Positions 6,269 through 7,497 of a stretch of DNA of 7,497 nt are shown here, in pieces. The translations under genes and the position numbers were made by a program. The DNA comes from Candidatus Nanopelagicales bacterium (GTDB lineage: Bacteria; Actinomycetota; Actinomycetes; S36-B12; UBA10799): positions 1 through 7,497 of the forward strand of contig JALOLM010000093.1 of assembly GCA_025455985.1 (NCBI GenBank), written 5' to 3'. Positions within the stretch are counted from its first letter, which is position 1. Each line of letters starts with the position of its first letter. Below the pieces are notes generated by a model. That model was not told where the DNA came from. It did no database searches and saw nothing but the letters and a program-made list of their open reading frames with translations.

Positions 6269-7497
6269 GTGAGCCAGCCGAGGGGCTTCGAGGACAAGGT
6301 CGCGTTCGTGTGGCGGGTGGCCGACAAGCTGCGCGGGCACTTCAAGCCCCACGAGTACGGGTCGGTGATGCTGCCGCTGCTGGTGCTGCGCCGCCTCGAC
6401 GCCGTGCTGGATCCCACTAAGGCAGCGGTCCTGGCCAAGGCCCAGTCCTTGGAGGCGTCGGGGATCACGAGCCCTGACCCGATCCTGCGCCGCACGGCCG
6501 GCCAGTCGTTCTACAACACCAGCCCGCTGTCTCTGACCACACTGCTGCAGGACGACAAGAACGTGGCGGCGAACCTGCGCGCCTACGTAAACGCGTTCTC
6601 CCCCGGCGCGGTGGAGGTGCTCGAGGAGTACCGGTTCGACGACAAGGTCACCCGCCTGGACCGGGCCGGGATCCTCTACCAGGTCCTCGGTGACTTCGCC
6701 GACCTCGACCTGCACCCCGACACCGTGAGCAACGAGGCGATGGGGGCAATCTTCGAGGAGCTGCTGCGCAAGTTCGCGGAGATGAGCAACGAGACCGCCG
6801 GCGAGCACTACACCCCCCGCGAGGTCATCCGCCTCATGGTCAGCCTGCTGTTCGCCGAAGACGCCGATGCACTGGCCGGCCCGGCGCCGATCCGCACCGT
6901 GTACGACCCGGCGGCCGGCACCGGCGGCATGCTCACCGTCGCCGACGCCCACCTGACCGAGCTGAACCCGGCGATCCGCGTAGAGGTGTTTGGCCAGGAA
7001 CTCAACCCCGAGACCTGGGCTATCGCCCGCTCCGACCTGATGATCAAAGGTGCGGACCCCGACCGCATGGTCCTGGGCAACAGCCTGACCAACGACGGGT
7101 GGGCAGGGCATCGGTTCGACTACATGCTCGCCAATCCGCCGTACGGGGTGGACTGGAAGGCCTACGCCGACCCCATCAAGCGCGAAGCCGAGCAACTCGG
7201 GTTCGCCGGCCGGTTCGGCGCCGGCCTGCCCCGCATCAGCGACGGATCGTTCCTGTTCCTGCAGCACATGCTCAGTCACATGAAGCCGGTCGCCGACGAC
7301 CCGAACACCCCCTGGGTCGACGGCGGCTCCCGCGTCGGCATCGTGCTCTCCGGCAGTCCACTGTTCTCCGGGGCCGCCGGGTCGGGCGAGTCGGAGATCC
7401 GCCGCTGGATCATCGAGAACGACTGGCTCGAGGGCATCGTCGCCCTGCCCGACCAGATGTTCTACAACACCGGCATCAACACCTACGTGTGGATCCT
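6269..7497 (+). CDS. hsdM: Type I restriction-modification DNA N6-adenine methyltransferase subunit HsdM (3' end outside window)
   Basis: The first 409 codons are visible and open to the window edge; HsdM proteins are usually about 500-700 residues, so a fifth or more is missing. GTG 6269 is preceded by GGGGAAGGA at a spacing of eight. The N-terminal helical HsdM domain (about 8-145) contains FVWRVADKLRGHFKPHEYGS and LPLLVLRRLD, typical of the family. The methyltransferase domain follows: the GEHYTPREVIRLMV segment (178-191), the S-adenosylmethionine-binding motif DPAAGTGGM (213-221), the catalytic NPPYG (289-293), and the late segment LPDQMFYNTGINTYVWI. All key motifs are intact. With HsdS it methylates adenine in a bipartite target, and with HsdR the complex restricts unmodified DNA. 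HsdS and HsdR would be expected downstream, outside the window. Long open frames on the opposite strand here are codon-bias shadows. Confidence 0.95.
   Translation, partial: MSQPRGFEDKVAFVWRVADKLRGHFKPHEYGSVMLPLLVLRRLDAVLDPTKAAVLAKAQSLEASGITSPDPILRRTAGQSFYNTSPLSLTTLLQDDKNVAANLRAYVNAFSPGAVEVLEEYRFDDKVTRLDRAGILYQVLGDFADLDLHPDTVSNEAMGAIFEELLRKFAEMSNETAGEHYTPREVIRLMVSLLFAEDADALAGPAPIRTVYDPAAGTGGMLTVADAHLTELNPAIRVEVFGQELNPETWAIARSDLMIKGADPDRMVLGNSLTNDGWAGHRFDYMLANPPYGVDWKAYADPIKREAEQLGFAGRFGAGLPRISDGSFLFLQHMLSHMKPVADDPNTPWVDGGSRVGIVLSGSPLFSGAAGSGESEIRRWIIENDWLEGIVALPDQMFYNTGINTYVWI

Noticed and set aside
6263..7279. 338-residue open frame on the minus strand opposite hsdM
   Set aside because: It is fully antisense to a clear HsdM with all its motifs; the translation is low-complexity Val/Gly/Ala/Arg, as expected from GC-rich codon bias.

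Overview
The window looks like part of an accessory defence island from a high-GC actinobacterium. This rests on very high GC with strong third-position GC, GTG starts on several genes, and close gene packing. No rRNA, tRNA, CRISPR array or intact insertion sequence was seen.

Layout from left to right:
(1) 1-954, plus strand: the 3' end of a large gene cut by the window edge. Its last ~317 residues resemble, from memory, the C-terminal tail of bacterial SNF2/DEAD-type helicases, but no helicase motif lies in the visible part.
(2) 955-1111: a short gap with a small hairpin and a 10-codon leader-like reading frame. That frame has a strong Shine-Dalgarno (SD) sequence, and its stop codon overlaps the start of the next gene as GTGA.
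(3) 1112-2593, plus: a 493-residue protein of unknown function, with an ARYF motif near its N-terminus and a winged-helix-like C-terminus.
(4) 2577-5246, plus: an 889-residue protein with two phospholipase D (HKD-type) half-sites in its first third, followed by a long extension I do not recognise. It overlaps gene 3 by 17 bases and almost certainly shares its transcript.
(5) 5465-6043, minus: a compact 192-residue caspase-like (clan CD type) protein with a His-Gly / Ala-Cys dyad, convergent with gene 4.
(6) 6269 to the right edge, plus: the first 409 residues of a type I restriction-modification methyltransferase subunit (HsdM), divergent from gene 5.

Taken together, a candidate nuclease module (possible helicase, unknown partner, PLD nuclease) sits beside a protease-like candidate effector and a type I restriction-modification operon. 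The family-level reading of the PLD, caspase-like and HsdM proteins is visible in their motifs. That genes 1, 3 and 4 work as one antiviral system, and that the caspase-like protein is a death effector or a guard of the restriction system, is inference. The strongest candidate for an undescribed system is the translationally coupled pair 1112-5246, possibly with the truncated gene before it.
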